Assembly: GCA_046565595.1 (NCBI GenBank)
Contig: JBKHYG010000011.1
Location: 1 to 27,709 of the forward strand
Source: JBKHYG01 sp046565595
Lineage (GTDB): Bacteria > Actinomycetota > AC-67
DNA length: 27,709 nucleotides
Direction of reading: 5' to 3'
The stretch's first letter is position 1; every line of letters starts with the position of its first letter. Under the pieces are notes generated by a model. It was not told the DNA's origin and searched no databases. It saw only the letters and a list, made by a program, of their open reading frames with translations. Position numbers and translations under genes: made by a program. Positions 7,155-14,591 of this stretch are shown here, piece by piece.

Positions 7155-8794
7155 TGGCGCCCGAGGTAGCGGCCTTACGATGCGCTGAAGCCTTGCTGCG
7201 ATCGCTGTACCAGAAGGGCATGCAAGAGGTGATCATCTCCCCGGGATCGCGGTCCGCCCCGCTGGTGTTGGCCGCGTCTGCGCTCGGGTTGCGAACGCAT
7301 GTGATCCTTGACGAACGCTCGGCGGCGTTCTTCGGGCTCGGAGCGGCCGAACGATCCGGTCGGCCGGTCGGCGTCATCTGCACCTCCGGTACGGCCGCGG
7401 TCAACCACGGGCCCGCGGTGGTGGAAGCCGATGCGCGTGGCATCCGACTCGTTGCGATCACGGCTGATCGGCCACCGGACCTACACGGGATCGGAGCCAA
7501 TCAGACCATCCAGCAGACCTCGTTGCACAGCAGATGGGCGACATCCATCGAACTTCCGGTCGCCGGCAGCGAAACATCGGCCGAATGGACCGAGGCTGGC
7601 CATCGGATCGCAACCAGAGGCCCGACTCACATCAATGCCCCGTTCGCCGAGCCATTCATACCGACCGGTATGATGCCGATCGAGCCGGTCGACCTCTCGT
7701 CCCCTCGGGTTGAGACCTCAGGCGGTCAAACCGTCGCAGATGAACCGGCAGCCATGCCAGAGATCAACGAGATGCTCGACGCGCTCGGCCCTGACCCCGA
7801 GACCCTGTTGAGCATCGGCCCGGGTGCTCACCCCGAGGATGTGTCGGCGATGCTCCGCTTCGCCGAGCGGGCCGGGCTGCCTGTGCTTGCCAGTGCGATC
7901 GGTGGAGCGCGACGCCCAGGGACGCTTGGCGCGATGGTCTTCGACGAAGCGTTCGTCGAACCGTTCGATCTGGTGCTTCATGTCGGGGGAGCCCACACGA
8001 CGCGTGGGGTGCTGCGACACCTCGAAGCTGCGGCCGGGATGATCACATGGGACGAGCGCGGCCGCATCCAGGACCCTTCGGCGCGTCTGCGCCCTTCGGT
8101 GACGGTGCGAGGACGGTTCGAGCCGGGGATCCTCGATGCTGTGCGGCCACGCGGTTCGCGTCTGCCCTGGCTCGTACAGCTCGAACAGATCGCCCAGCGA
8201 GTGCTCTCAGAGTCAGAGTCTCAACTATCAGAGCCGATGGTCGCACGGTTGAGTGCCAGAGGCCTGGATGATCACTGGTTGATGGTCGGAAACTCGACGC
8301 CGGTGAGGGACCTCGAACGCTGCATCGAGCCGCACCAGGGAAGGGTCACCTCGAACAGGGGAGCGTCTGGGATCGACGGCGTCGTGTCGACGATCTGCGG
8401 ATCGGCTGCTCACGGACCTGTGCGAGGACTGGTTGGGGATCTGAGCGTCCTGCATGACGCGTCCGGGTTGCTGTGGCTAGCGCCTCAAAGTTCGGCGACC
8501 TTGGCGGTCCTCGACAACGGGGGAGGGGGCATCTTCGATCTGTTGCCTTCGGCTGGTCTGCCGGAGCACGAACGCTTCTTCAGAACCCCCCACCAAGGGC
8601 GCCTCGACCGGCTGCTGCAAGCCTCGGGTGCCGAGGTAGTGACGATCACCACTACCCAGGAACTCGTCTCCGCATGGTCGCTGCCACAGGGCCCGTCCAT
8701 GCGCGTCTTGCATGTCAAGATCGATCGAGATGACGGGCTTCGTAGGCGTGAGGAACTCGTGACCGAGATCCGCCGAGCCTTCGCCGCCATCTGA
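7154..8794 (+). CDS. menD: SEPHCHC synthase (2-succinyl-5-enolpyruvyl-6-hydroxy-3-cyclohexene-1-carboxylate synthase)
   Basis: This 546-residue ThDP-dependent enzyme, close to the E. coli length of 556, adds the succinyl semialdehyde unit from 2-oxoglutarate to isochorismate. Recognisable parts are ISPGSRSAPLVLA, the catalytic Glu54 in ILDERSAAFF, ADRPPDLHGIGANQTIQQ, NRGASGIDG, and the ThDP motif from GDLSVLHD to VLDNGGGGIFDLLP near the C terminus. The ATG overlaps the menC stop by one base. It ends the plus-strand men unit and converges on menF across 36 bases. Confidence 0.97.
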   Translation: MAPEVAALRCAEALLRSLYQKGMQEVIISPGSRSAPLVLAASALGLRTHVILDERSAAFFGLGAAERSGRPVGVICTSGTAAVNHGPAVVEADARGIRLVAITADRPPDLHGIGANQTIQQTSLHSRWATSIELPVAGSETSAEWTEAGHRIATRGPTHINAPFAEPFIPTGMMPIEPVDLSSPRVETSGGQTVADEPAAMPEINEMLDALGPDPETLLSIGPGAHPEDVSAMLRFAERAGLPVLASAIGGARRPGTLGAMVFDEAFVEPFDLVLHVGGAHTTRGVLRHLEAAAGMITWDERGRIQDPSARLRPSVTVRGRFEPGILDAVRPRGSRLPWLVQLEQIAQRVLSESESQLSEPMVARLSARGLDDHWLMVGNSTPVRDLERCIEPHQGRVTSNRGASGIDGVVSTICGSAAHGPVRGLVGDLSVLHDASGLLWLAPQSSATLAVLDNGGGGIFDLLPSAGLPEHERFFRTPHQGRLDRLLQASGAEVVTITTTQELVSAWSLPQGPSMRVLHVKIDRDDGLRRREELVTEIRRAFAAI

Positions 8795-8830
8795 AACGCC
8801 CTCTACGACCGACGGGGCTGGAGCGACTGT

Positions 8831-9946
8831 TCAGGCTTCGTCTGGTAGCTGATGTGACCCCAAGGCTCGTTGCATCGGCAGGAATTTGGCTGAGGTTTCT
8901 GCGAGCTCGGCGGAAGGATCCGATCCTGCGACTATCCCCGCTCCTGCGAACAGCATCGCCATCCGGCCGCGAACCTCTGCGCATCGCAGGGCTACGAACC
9001 ACTCGCCGTCGCCAGACTCATCCATCCAGCCGACCGCTCCTGCATAGATCATCCGGTCGAACCCCTCGATCTCTCGGATCGTCTTCCTGGCAGCCTCCCT
9101 CGGAAGGCCGCAGACCGCCGGCGTCGGATGTAACGCCGTGACCAGATCCATCACATCGATCCCCGACGCGGCTGTCCCCGTCATCTCGGTTGCGAGGTGC
9201 CACATCGTGGAGGTCGCGACGAGGCTGGGGCCATCTACCGTGAGGCTCGTGCACATCTCCTGCAAGGTTCCAGAGACCGCCTGAGCAACTATCCGATGTT
9301 CCTCAGCCTCCTTCGGTCCTGCCAGCAGGCGCGAGCCGTCCGGGTCCTCCTCGCGCCTAGATGTTCCAGCCAGCGGGCGCGCCCTCAGCTGGTTCCCGTG
9401 CTTCGAGACCAGCAACTCGGGGCTCGCGCCTATGAACCCGTTCAGCGCGAAGACGGCGGCGTCGGGTTCGCTGACGGCCAGGTGTTCCAACAGTCGCTTG
9501 CGATCGAACGGGACCGACGAGTGGGCGATGAGCATCCGTGCGAGGACGATCTTGTCGAGGTCGCCAACCTCGATCATCTTCAGCGCTTCACTGACCATCT
9601 CTTCGTAGCGCTGCGGTGACGGGAACGGTTCGTACCGGAGGGGAAGAGATGCGCGTCCGCGCGTATCGACCACAGGCAGCTTCGGGTTGGCCAGCACGGT
9701 CGCCTCCTCTGGTGCTGACACGATGGCCTGAGAACGCTCATCGAAGGGGATCGCGAACACGAGGGGTCCTCGATGGTTCGAGAGAAGTCCGCGGGCGGCG
9801 TCGGCCACGCGCAGCGCTAGATCAGGGCCGGGAGGAACGACGACCGTGCTCGCCGAGCCCTTGGTGGCGATGAGCCTGCCACGGTGGAACATCCAGGCGC
9901 CGTCCTCGGGTTCGAACCATCCGAGCAGCCGTTTCGCGTCGATCAT
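8831..9946 (-). CDS. menF: Isochorismate synthase
   Basis: This 371-residue enzyme of the chorismate-binding family (MenF/EntC/DhbC) converts chorismate to isochorismate, the entry to menaquinone synthesis. The general base is Lys132 in DKIVLARM. Further family signatures are GFIGASPELLV, RARPLAGT, HPTPAVCGLP with preceding AL, GFDRMIYAGAVGW, and the late GAGIVAGSDP. ATG 9946 gives a 4-base ATGA overlap with the end of menG, and the protein starts at the usual place; the open frame upstream lies inside menG. Isochorismate for siderophores is an alternative fate, but the men context makes menaquinone far likelier. Confidence 0.93.
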   Translation of the reverse strand: MIDAKRLLGWFEPEDGAWMFHRGRLIATKGSASTVVVPPGPDLALRVADAARGLLSNHRGPLVFAIPFDERSQAIVSAPEEATVLANPKLPVVDTRGRASLPLRYEPFPSPQRYEEMVSEALKMIEVGDLDKIVLARMLIAHSSVPFDRKRLLEHLAVSEPDAAVFALNGFIGASPELLVSKHGNQLRARPLAGTSRREEDPDGSRLLAGPKEAEEHRIVAQAVSGTLQEMCTSLTVDGPSLVATSTMWHLATEMTGTAASGIDVMDLVTALHPTPAVCGLPREAARKTIREIEGFDRMIYAGAVGWMDESGDGEWFVALRCAEVRGRMAMLFAGAGIVAGSDPSAELAETSAKFLPMQRALGSHQLPDEA

Positions 9947-10632
9947 CGTCTCGTCGCCAGGATCGTCTGAGCCGCACCCGCGGCGTGGTTGCGCCGTTCG
10001 ATGTCGATGAACCCCGCCGAGGTGAGCATGTGGGAGATCTCTCGATATGACGGCAGATACGCGGTGGAGGCGGGCAGATAACGGTAGGCGTTCTTGTCGC
10101 TCAGCAATCCGCCGATCCTTGGAACCAGCCCATGGAAGTAGACGCGATGAGCCCATCTCCGGACCCGTCCTTGAGGTTCGTCGACCTCGAGCAGGCCCAG
10201 ACGACCGCCCGGCTGGAGTATCCGCGCGCACTCGCTGAACAACGCTTGCAGGTCGACGACATTGCGAAGAGCGAAGCCGCAGGTGATCCCCGAGAAACTT
10301 GCATCGGGGAAGGGAAGCGCCAAGCCATCGGCTTGAGCAAGTGGCGCACGGGTGTGTGCGTTGCGAAGCATCCCGAAGGACAGGTCGACTCCGATCGGTG
10401 CGAGTCGCTGCTCTGACAGTATCTCGCAGAGGTCGCCGGTTCCGCACGCGATATCCAGCACCTTCACTCGAGGCGGAAGTTCGAGGCTACGCACCAGGCT
10501 GCGCCGCCAACGCTGATCCAGACCGAAGGTCATGATCCGGTTGACCATGTCATAGCGGTCGCTGATGCGGTCGAACATCTGCTGCACCGCCGCACGCTTG
10601 TCGCCCGGTGCTGGTAGGGCGGGATCAGGCAT
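9943..10632 (-). CDS. menG: Demethylmenaquinone methyltransferase
   Basis: This 229-residue SAM-dependent methyltransferase of the UbiE/MenG family makes the last step from demethylmenaquinone to menaquinone. The start has VQQMFDRISDRYDMVNRIMTFGLDQRWRR, the classic UbiE opening. SAM motif I is VLDIACGTGD (about 58-67), then DLSFGML, DALPF-like GLALPFPDASF and the GFALRNVVD signature. The Tyr-rich C-terminal part YRYLPAST also fits. The start overlaps the end of merR by 8 bases and its stop overlaps menF by 4, so the three are probably one coupled operon. Confidence 0.95.
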   Translation of the reverse strand: MPDPALPAPGDKRAAVQQMFDRISDRYDMVNRIMTFGLDQRWRRSLVRSLELPPRVKVLDIACGTGDLCEILSEQRLAPIGVDLSFGMLRNAHTRAPLAQADGLALPFPDASFSGITCGFALRNVVDLQALFSECARILQPGGRLGLLEVDEPQGRVRRWAHRVYFHGLVPRIGGLLSDKNAYRYLPASTAYLPSYREISHMLTSAGFIDIERRNHAAGAAQTILATRR

Positions 10633-11338
10633 CCGCGGGCTCTTCGACGAATCGGTCCTGGGCCAGTCCGAGTATCACGCGCCGGAAATGATGAGCGACC
10701 AGGCCGGTCACCGCCGGCAAAAGGATCGCGAACGCGTCCACAAGTTCTGCCGCCGCCCCTTCGGGACTGCTCGCCCTGCCGATGATCGGTTCGCGGATGT
10801 GCTCGTCGAACAGGGCGATGGCCTCATCTGCGATCGTTCGGGCGGCCTCGTCATATCGAGTGGCAAGGTTCAGCAGATCCGCAAGGGGCAAGCCAGCCTC
10901 CAAGAGCTTCAGGCCGTTGCGGACCAGATCCACATCCGCGGCCGTATAGCGAGGCTCCCCTTCAACCTCTCGACCTATCAACAATCCAGAGTTCTCGACA
11001 GCGGCGAGCAACGATGCTGGGACACCAGAGAGTTCCGCCAGCCGGTCGAGGGTCAACAGAGGCTCGTCGCCACCACGCATGGCGGTCGCGACCGCTTCGG
11101 CCAACCCGAGGTCTATGGGGTCCATCTCGCCGTCCAAGACCTTCGCGATCACCTTCAGCGAGAGTCCACGCGACTGGAGTTCCCTGATGTGGGTCAGTCG
11201 GTCGAGATGCTCCTCGTCGTAGACGGCGTTGCGCCCCCGCCGCTCAGGTGAGGGGAGAAGGCCCAACGACTGGTAGTAGCGGACCGTGTCCACCGAAACC
11301 TCACCGGCGGCAGCCAGTTCGTCCACCCGGAACTCCAT
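10625..11338 (-). CDS. MerR-family transcriptional regulator with two HTH domains
   Basis: This 237-residue protein starts with a canonical MerR DNA-binding domain (about 1-70): VDTVRYYQSLGLL, then YDEEHLDRLTHIRELQSRGLSLKVIAKVL. A second MerR-like winged helix follows at about 96-160: LDRLAELSGVPASLLAAVENSGLL, then YTAADVDLVRNGLKLLEAGLPLADLL. The last 70 residues are helical and Ala/Leu rich, without a recognised ligand site or metal-binding Cys. It leads an operon with menG and menF. A near-perfect 27-bp dyad abuts its start codon and recurs between menE and menB, so I infer autoregulation and control of menaquinone genes. No ribosome site is seen, and TAGAGT lies 8 bases before the ATG, suggesting a leaderless mRNA. 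Whether it represses or activates, and its signal, are unknown. Confidence 0.88.
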   Translation of the reverse strand: MEFRVDELAAAGEVSVDTVRYYQSLGLLPSPERRGRNAVYDEEHLDRLTHIRELQSRGLSLKVIAKVLDGEMDPIDLGLAEAVATAMRGGDEPLLTLDRLAELSGVPASLLAAVENSGLLIGREVEGEPRYTAADVDLVRNGLKLLEAGLPLADLLNLATRYDEAARTIADEAIALFDEHIREPIIGRASSPEGAAAELVDAFAILLPAVTGLVAHHFRRVILGLAQDRFVEEPADA

Positions 11339-11365
11339 GAGTAACCACTCTACGAGTAGTTACTC
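11339..11365. promoter_or_regulatory. Putative MerR autoregulatory operator
   Basis: A 27-bp dyad with perfect outer arms GAGTAAC and GTTACTC and perfect inner arms ACTC and GAGT around TAC. Eleven of thirteen possible pairs match. It touches the merR start codon. The predicted merR -10 box (TAGAGT on the minus strand, 11347-11352) lies inside it, so protein bound here would cover the promoter. A related copy is at 4604-4630. Confidence 0.75.
11347..11352 (-). promoter_or_regulatory. -10 box of merR (leaderless)
   Basis: TAGAGT lies 8 bases before the merR ATG on the minus strand, inside the operator dyad. The spacing implies transcription begins at or next to the A of the start codon. Confidence 0.5.
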
Positions 11366-11463
11366 GCAGAGTCCCGGGGGGCTGTCCGATCTTGCTCGAT
11401 CCGATCGGGCCCCCGCGGATCCGGGCCCTAGACGGTCGGCCCGGCGATCCTGCGCCTGGCGAC

Positions 11464-11488
11464 GCCGTGCGTCGTGCGGCCGTGCGTC
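11464..11488. repeat. 10-bp direct repeat over the subtilase stop codon
   Basis: GCCGTGCGTC occurs at 11464-11473 and 11479-11488, a 15-base period. The second copy runs into the stop codon of the S8 protease (11487-11489). The remainder of 11366-11486, between merR and the protease, holds G+C-rich palindromes such as two GGGCCC blocks but no gene that I can support. Confidence 0.5.
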
Positions 11489-13370
11489 AGGCGACGATCG
11501 TACCGGCTTCGATCCGCGAGGTATTCCCAGACGGATCGGCTACCGCGAGTACGACCCGATAGTGGCCCGGTGTCAGGTGGCCAGGAAGCGCCCACGCGTA
11601 CGACTGTGGTCCGCCGACGGTCGAGATCACCTGAGAGGTGATGCGCTGACCGGTGGCCGTACCGACCAGTTCCATCGCGTAGACCAGATCGTGGCTGGCC
11701 GAGTCGACCGCGAAGAAGTTGACCCGGAGCGGTTCGGTGACACGGACGGCGTTCGAGACGGTGAGTCCGCTGATGGTCGGCGCTGTCGCATCGATCGTCA
11801 GCGGCATCGACGAGTAGCCGCTCCAGCCCGTCGCATCCTTCACCCGGACATAGACGCGGTGAACGCCGGGTGTCAGCGAATCGGCCGAGATGGCCGCTCG
11901 TAGGGTCTCAGCCGCCGAACCGAAGTTGCCGTCCTTCGCGCGCACGGTCGTCTGCGGACCCGAGAGGGAATCGATCCGCAACTCTGCGTCTGTGATCGCG
12001 CCTGAACCTGCTCGGGCTGGCATCTCGAGTGTGATCATCCCCGACCTGGGGGCGACCACTGCGACATGCTCGACCCGGGCTGCTGATCCCGAGAGCGCGC
12101 GCGAGAAGTTGACCCGACCATGTCCGAAGGAATCGTCGCGACCGGGTGCGCCCAGATCGTCGGCGGTTGCCTCGATGAGGGCCCTGACCTGCGAGGGCGA
12201 CCGGGTGGGATCCTGCGCGAACAGCAGAGCTGCCAAGGCAGAGACCTGGGGTGTCGCCGCAGATGTGCCGCAAGGGGCCTGCAATAGGCGCTGTGGCATC
12301 GGGGCCAGTCCTACGAGTCGGTCGGCCGGTGCGGAAACCGAGACATTGGCGTTGTAGTTCGAGCAGGGGGCTGGCCCATCGCTGCGGCTGGTTCCCGCGA
12401 CCGACATCACCTCGGGATAACTGCCGGGATAGAACGCACTCGAGCCGGTGTTGTTCCCGGCGGCTGCGACCACCAGAGCGGGGCCGGTCTGGTCGTCTCC
12501 GCGTGTCACCAACCTCAGAGCATCGCGAAGTGCCGAGGAGTCGCCGAGCACTCCCAGAGAGAGGTTGATGACCTTCGCGCCGCTTCGCCACGCCCAGAGG
12601 ATCCCCTCGATCAAGGTCGAGGCATCCGTTCGGCCGCTACCGTCGACGACGGTTATCGGCAGGACTGCCACGCCACGAGGAGCTGCGCCGATCGCATCCT
12701 GTCCGTTGCTCGCCGCTGCGACCAGGCCAGCCACGAAGGTGCCGTGGTAGGCGGCGGACCCGGTGTGGTTGGAGACGAGATCGCGAGCCCGATCGAGCCG
12801 CAACTGTCCTCCATCCGAGAGTGCCGGCCCGCTGCCTCTGGGCCGGACCCAATCCGGATGTGTCCTATCGATCCTCGTATCGAGCACCGCCACCGTCACC
12901 TGGTCGGCGGATGGGGACGCCGACCAGGCTGATGGGGCTGCGGTGGCTGCGTGCTGCCACTGATCGACCTGGCAGCCGGGGTCCAGGCAGGCATCCATCG
13001 CAGAAGCGATGGTGCCCTCGTAGACGGGCTCAGCCACCAGACCGGCTGCGCGGGCCGCCTCCACGGCCTCGTTCACCGGTGCGGCTGCGGTGAACTCGCG
13101 CCAACCGATCTGGCTGAACTCTGAGAGTTGCGACGCTGAGAGTGAACGCTTCAAGCGTCCAGGCAGGTCCCCCTTGACGAGGAACCTGCCTGGAACGAAC
13201 GACACGCCTGCTGGGAGAGCAGGCGTGTCGTGATGGGGGGCTTGGATGGTGACGGCGGCTGGCCGGATGGCCCCGCTCGGCTTCTCGGCCAACGACAGCG
13301 ATCCCGTCATCGAGGTCAGGATCAACAAGATCGCGTACCGGCGAAGCGTGCGTCCCAGGAGTGTGATCAT
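11487..13370 (-). CDS. Secreted subtilisin-like (S8) serine protease
   Basis: A protein of 627 residues from the ATG at 13370, chosen because it places a signal peptide (TLRRYAILLILTSMTGSLSLA) at the N terminus; the frame is open to 13490, and no start has a convincing ribosome site. A propeptide-like region (about 50-130) is followed by the S8 domain. Its triad is Asp164 (VLDTRIDRTHPDW), His209 (AYHGTFVAGLVAA) and Ser370 (CGTSAATPQVSA), with the oxyanion Asn about 306 in AAAGNN. Four Cys in the catalytic part may form disulfides. The last 200 residues form two beta-rich Ig/Fn3-like modules, the last with HLTPGHYRVVLAVADPSGN. No sortase motif or C-terminal membrane helix is seen, so it is probably released or held on the wall by the C-terminal modules. 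Confidence 0.9.
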   Translation of the reverse strand: MITLLGRTLRRYAILLILTSMTGSLSLAEKPSGAIRPAAVTIQAPHHDTPALPAGVSFVPGRFLVKGDLPGRLKRSLSASQLSEFSQIGWREFTAAAPVNEAVEAARAAGLVAEPVYEGTIASAMDACLDPGCQVDQWQHAATAAPSAWSASPSADQVTVAVLDTRIDRTHPDWVRPRGSGPALSDGGQLRLDRARDLVSNHTGSAAYHGTFVAGLVAAASNGQDAIGAAPRGVAVLPITVVDGSGRTDASTLIEGILWAWRSGAKVINLSLGVLGDSSALRDALRLVTRGDDQTGPALVVAAAGNNTGSSAFYPGSYPEVMSVAGTSRSDGPAPCSNYNANVSVSAPADRLVGLAPMPQRLLQAPCGTSAATPQVSALAALLFAQDPTRSPSQVRALIEATADDLGAPGRDDSFGHGRVNFSRALSGSAARVEHVAVVAPRSGMITLEMPARAGSGAITDAELRIDSLSGPQTTVRAKDGNFGSAAETLRAAISADSLTPGVHRVYVRVKDATGWSGYSSMPLTIDATAPTISGLTVSNAVRVTEPLRVNFFAVDSASHDLVYAMELVGTATGQRITSQVISTVGGPQSYAWALPGHLTPGHYRVVLAVADPSGNTSRIEAGTIVA

Positions 13371-13549
13371 CGATGGGGTGAACGGCCGTCCGTTGGGTCC
13401 GTTCACTCCCGACCCGGGTGGTTCGCGGAGATGACCCGTTCGGATCATCGGCGGGGGGTGTGTCCTGACCCCGGTGGGTGAGTGCGCCATCGTCCACTCG
13501 TATCGGGTCGAGGAAGCTTCGACCTTTAGTTCCGTAGCAACTCGGGCAT

Positions 13550-13564
13550 GCCGGGTAACCCGGC
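13550..13564. promoter_or_regulatory. 15-bp palindrome upstream of gpsA
   Basis: GCCGGGTAACCCGGC is a palindrome with 7-bp arms and a single central base. It lies at about -23 to -37 relative to the predicted leaderless gpsA start, where a -35 or operator would be. A second inverted repeat, GGTCGA (13506-13511) with TCGACC (13519-13524), is further upstream. No regulator is assigned. Confidence 0.4.
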
Positions 13565-13572
13565 CAAGTGCG

Positions 13573-13578
13573 TAGGCT
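13573..13578 (+). promoter_or_regulatory. -10 box of gpsA (leaderless)
   Basis: TAGGCT followed by 8 bases and then the gpsA ATG. There is no ribosome site, so the mRNA probably starts at the start codon. Confidence 0.5.
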
Positions 13579-13586
13579 GAACGGCC

Positions 13587-14591
13587 ATGATCGGCATCAT
13601 CGGAGCAGGAGCGATGGGTTCAGCCCTGGCGGTCCACCTGGATAGGTCGGGTCGGGAGGTTGCGCTCTTCGCCACCGAATACGACGAGCAGGTCGTCTCG
13701 GCGCATCTGCAAGGCAAGCCGCACCCCGGCCTCGGGGTCGACCTTCCTGACATCCCTCTGCTGGAGCCCGCCTCGTGGAACGACCTACTCGGTGATCTGG
13801 AGATAGCCGTCCTGGCCGTTTCGACGGCCGGGCTGATCGGCACGGTTCAACAGGCGACTCCCGCGATGTCCTCGGAAGCGGTCTGGGCAATCGCGACCAA
13901 AGGGTGGGACCCTGAGACGCTCCGACCGGCCGCGCTGATCGTGGCTGAGGAGACCAGCGAAGATCGGGTCGTGGCCATAGTCGGCCCGTCGCTGGCAGCG
14001 GAGATAGCTCGAGCGACCCCGACCGCTCTTGTATGTGCAAGCAAGAACGCACAGGCCGCAACCAAGGTCGCCGACGCCTTCCGCTCTCCGACCATGCGTA
14101 CCTACATAAGCGATGATGTCAGCGGGGTCGAGGTAGGCGCGATCATGAAGAACATCGTCGCCATCGCGGTCGGCATCCTCGACGGTGTCGGCGGCGACGC
14201 GACCTCGCTCACCGCGCTGCTCAACACCAAGGCCTTCGTGTTCAGCCGCGGTCTGATCGAGATGTCCAAACTGGCCGAGGCGCTCGGCGGGCGGGCCGAA
14301 ACGATCCTTGGACTGACCGGAGCAGGAGACCTATTCGTCACAGCCCTCGGCGGCCGCAACGGCCGCTTCGGTCGTCTGCTGGGTACCGGCTTCACCCCGA
14401 CCGATGCTCTGGCAGAGATGAACACCACCGTCGAGGGCTACCACAACGCCCGCAGCGCCGTCGCTCTGGCAGAACAGGCGGGGATCGATCTGCCGTTGGT
14501 CAGAGCGATCGCTTCGATCCTTTACGACGGCGCCGATCCCGCCAAGACCTTGGAGGCCCTCTTCGAGGGGCCGGTTGGACCTGAGCGTTGA
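13587..14591 (+). CDS. gpsA: NAD(P)-dependent glycerol-3-phosphate dehydrogenase
   Basis: A 334-residue enzyme that reduces dihydroxyacetone phosphate to sn-glycerol-3-phosphate for phospholipid synthesis. It shows the Rossmann motif IGIIGAGAMGSALA (2-15), Lys105 in ATKGWDPET, GPSLAAEIARATPTA (133-147), the catalytic Lys188 in EVGAIMKNIVAIAVGILDG, and GDLFVTALGGRNGRFGRLLGTG, all GpsA landmarks. The length matches the family. The ATG at 13587 starts the Rossmann strand directly. Its stop overlaps the TTG start of the GMC oxidoreductase (TTGA), so the two genes are probably cotranscribed. Confidence 0.93.
   Translation: MIGIIGAGAMGSALAVHLDRSGREVALFATEYDEQVVSAHLQGKPHPGLGVDLPDIPLLEPASWNDLLGDLEIAVLAVSTAGLIGTVQQATPAMSSEAVWAIATKGWDPETLRPAALIVAEETSEDRVVAIVGPSLAAEIARATPTALVCASKNAQAATKVADAFRSPTMRTYISDDVSGVEVGAIMKNIVAIAVGILDGVGGDATSLTALLNTKAFVFSRGLIEMSKLAEALGGRAETILGLTGAGDLFVTALGGRNGRFGRLLGTGFTPTDALAEMNTTVEGYHNARSAVALAEQAGIDLPLVRAIASILYDGADPAKTLEALFEGPVGPER

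Noticed and set aside
9947..10447. Upstream extension of menF inside menG
   Set aside because: Out-of-frame shadow of menG; ATG 9946 with ATGA overlap fits the family.
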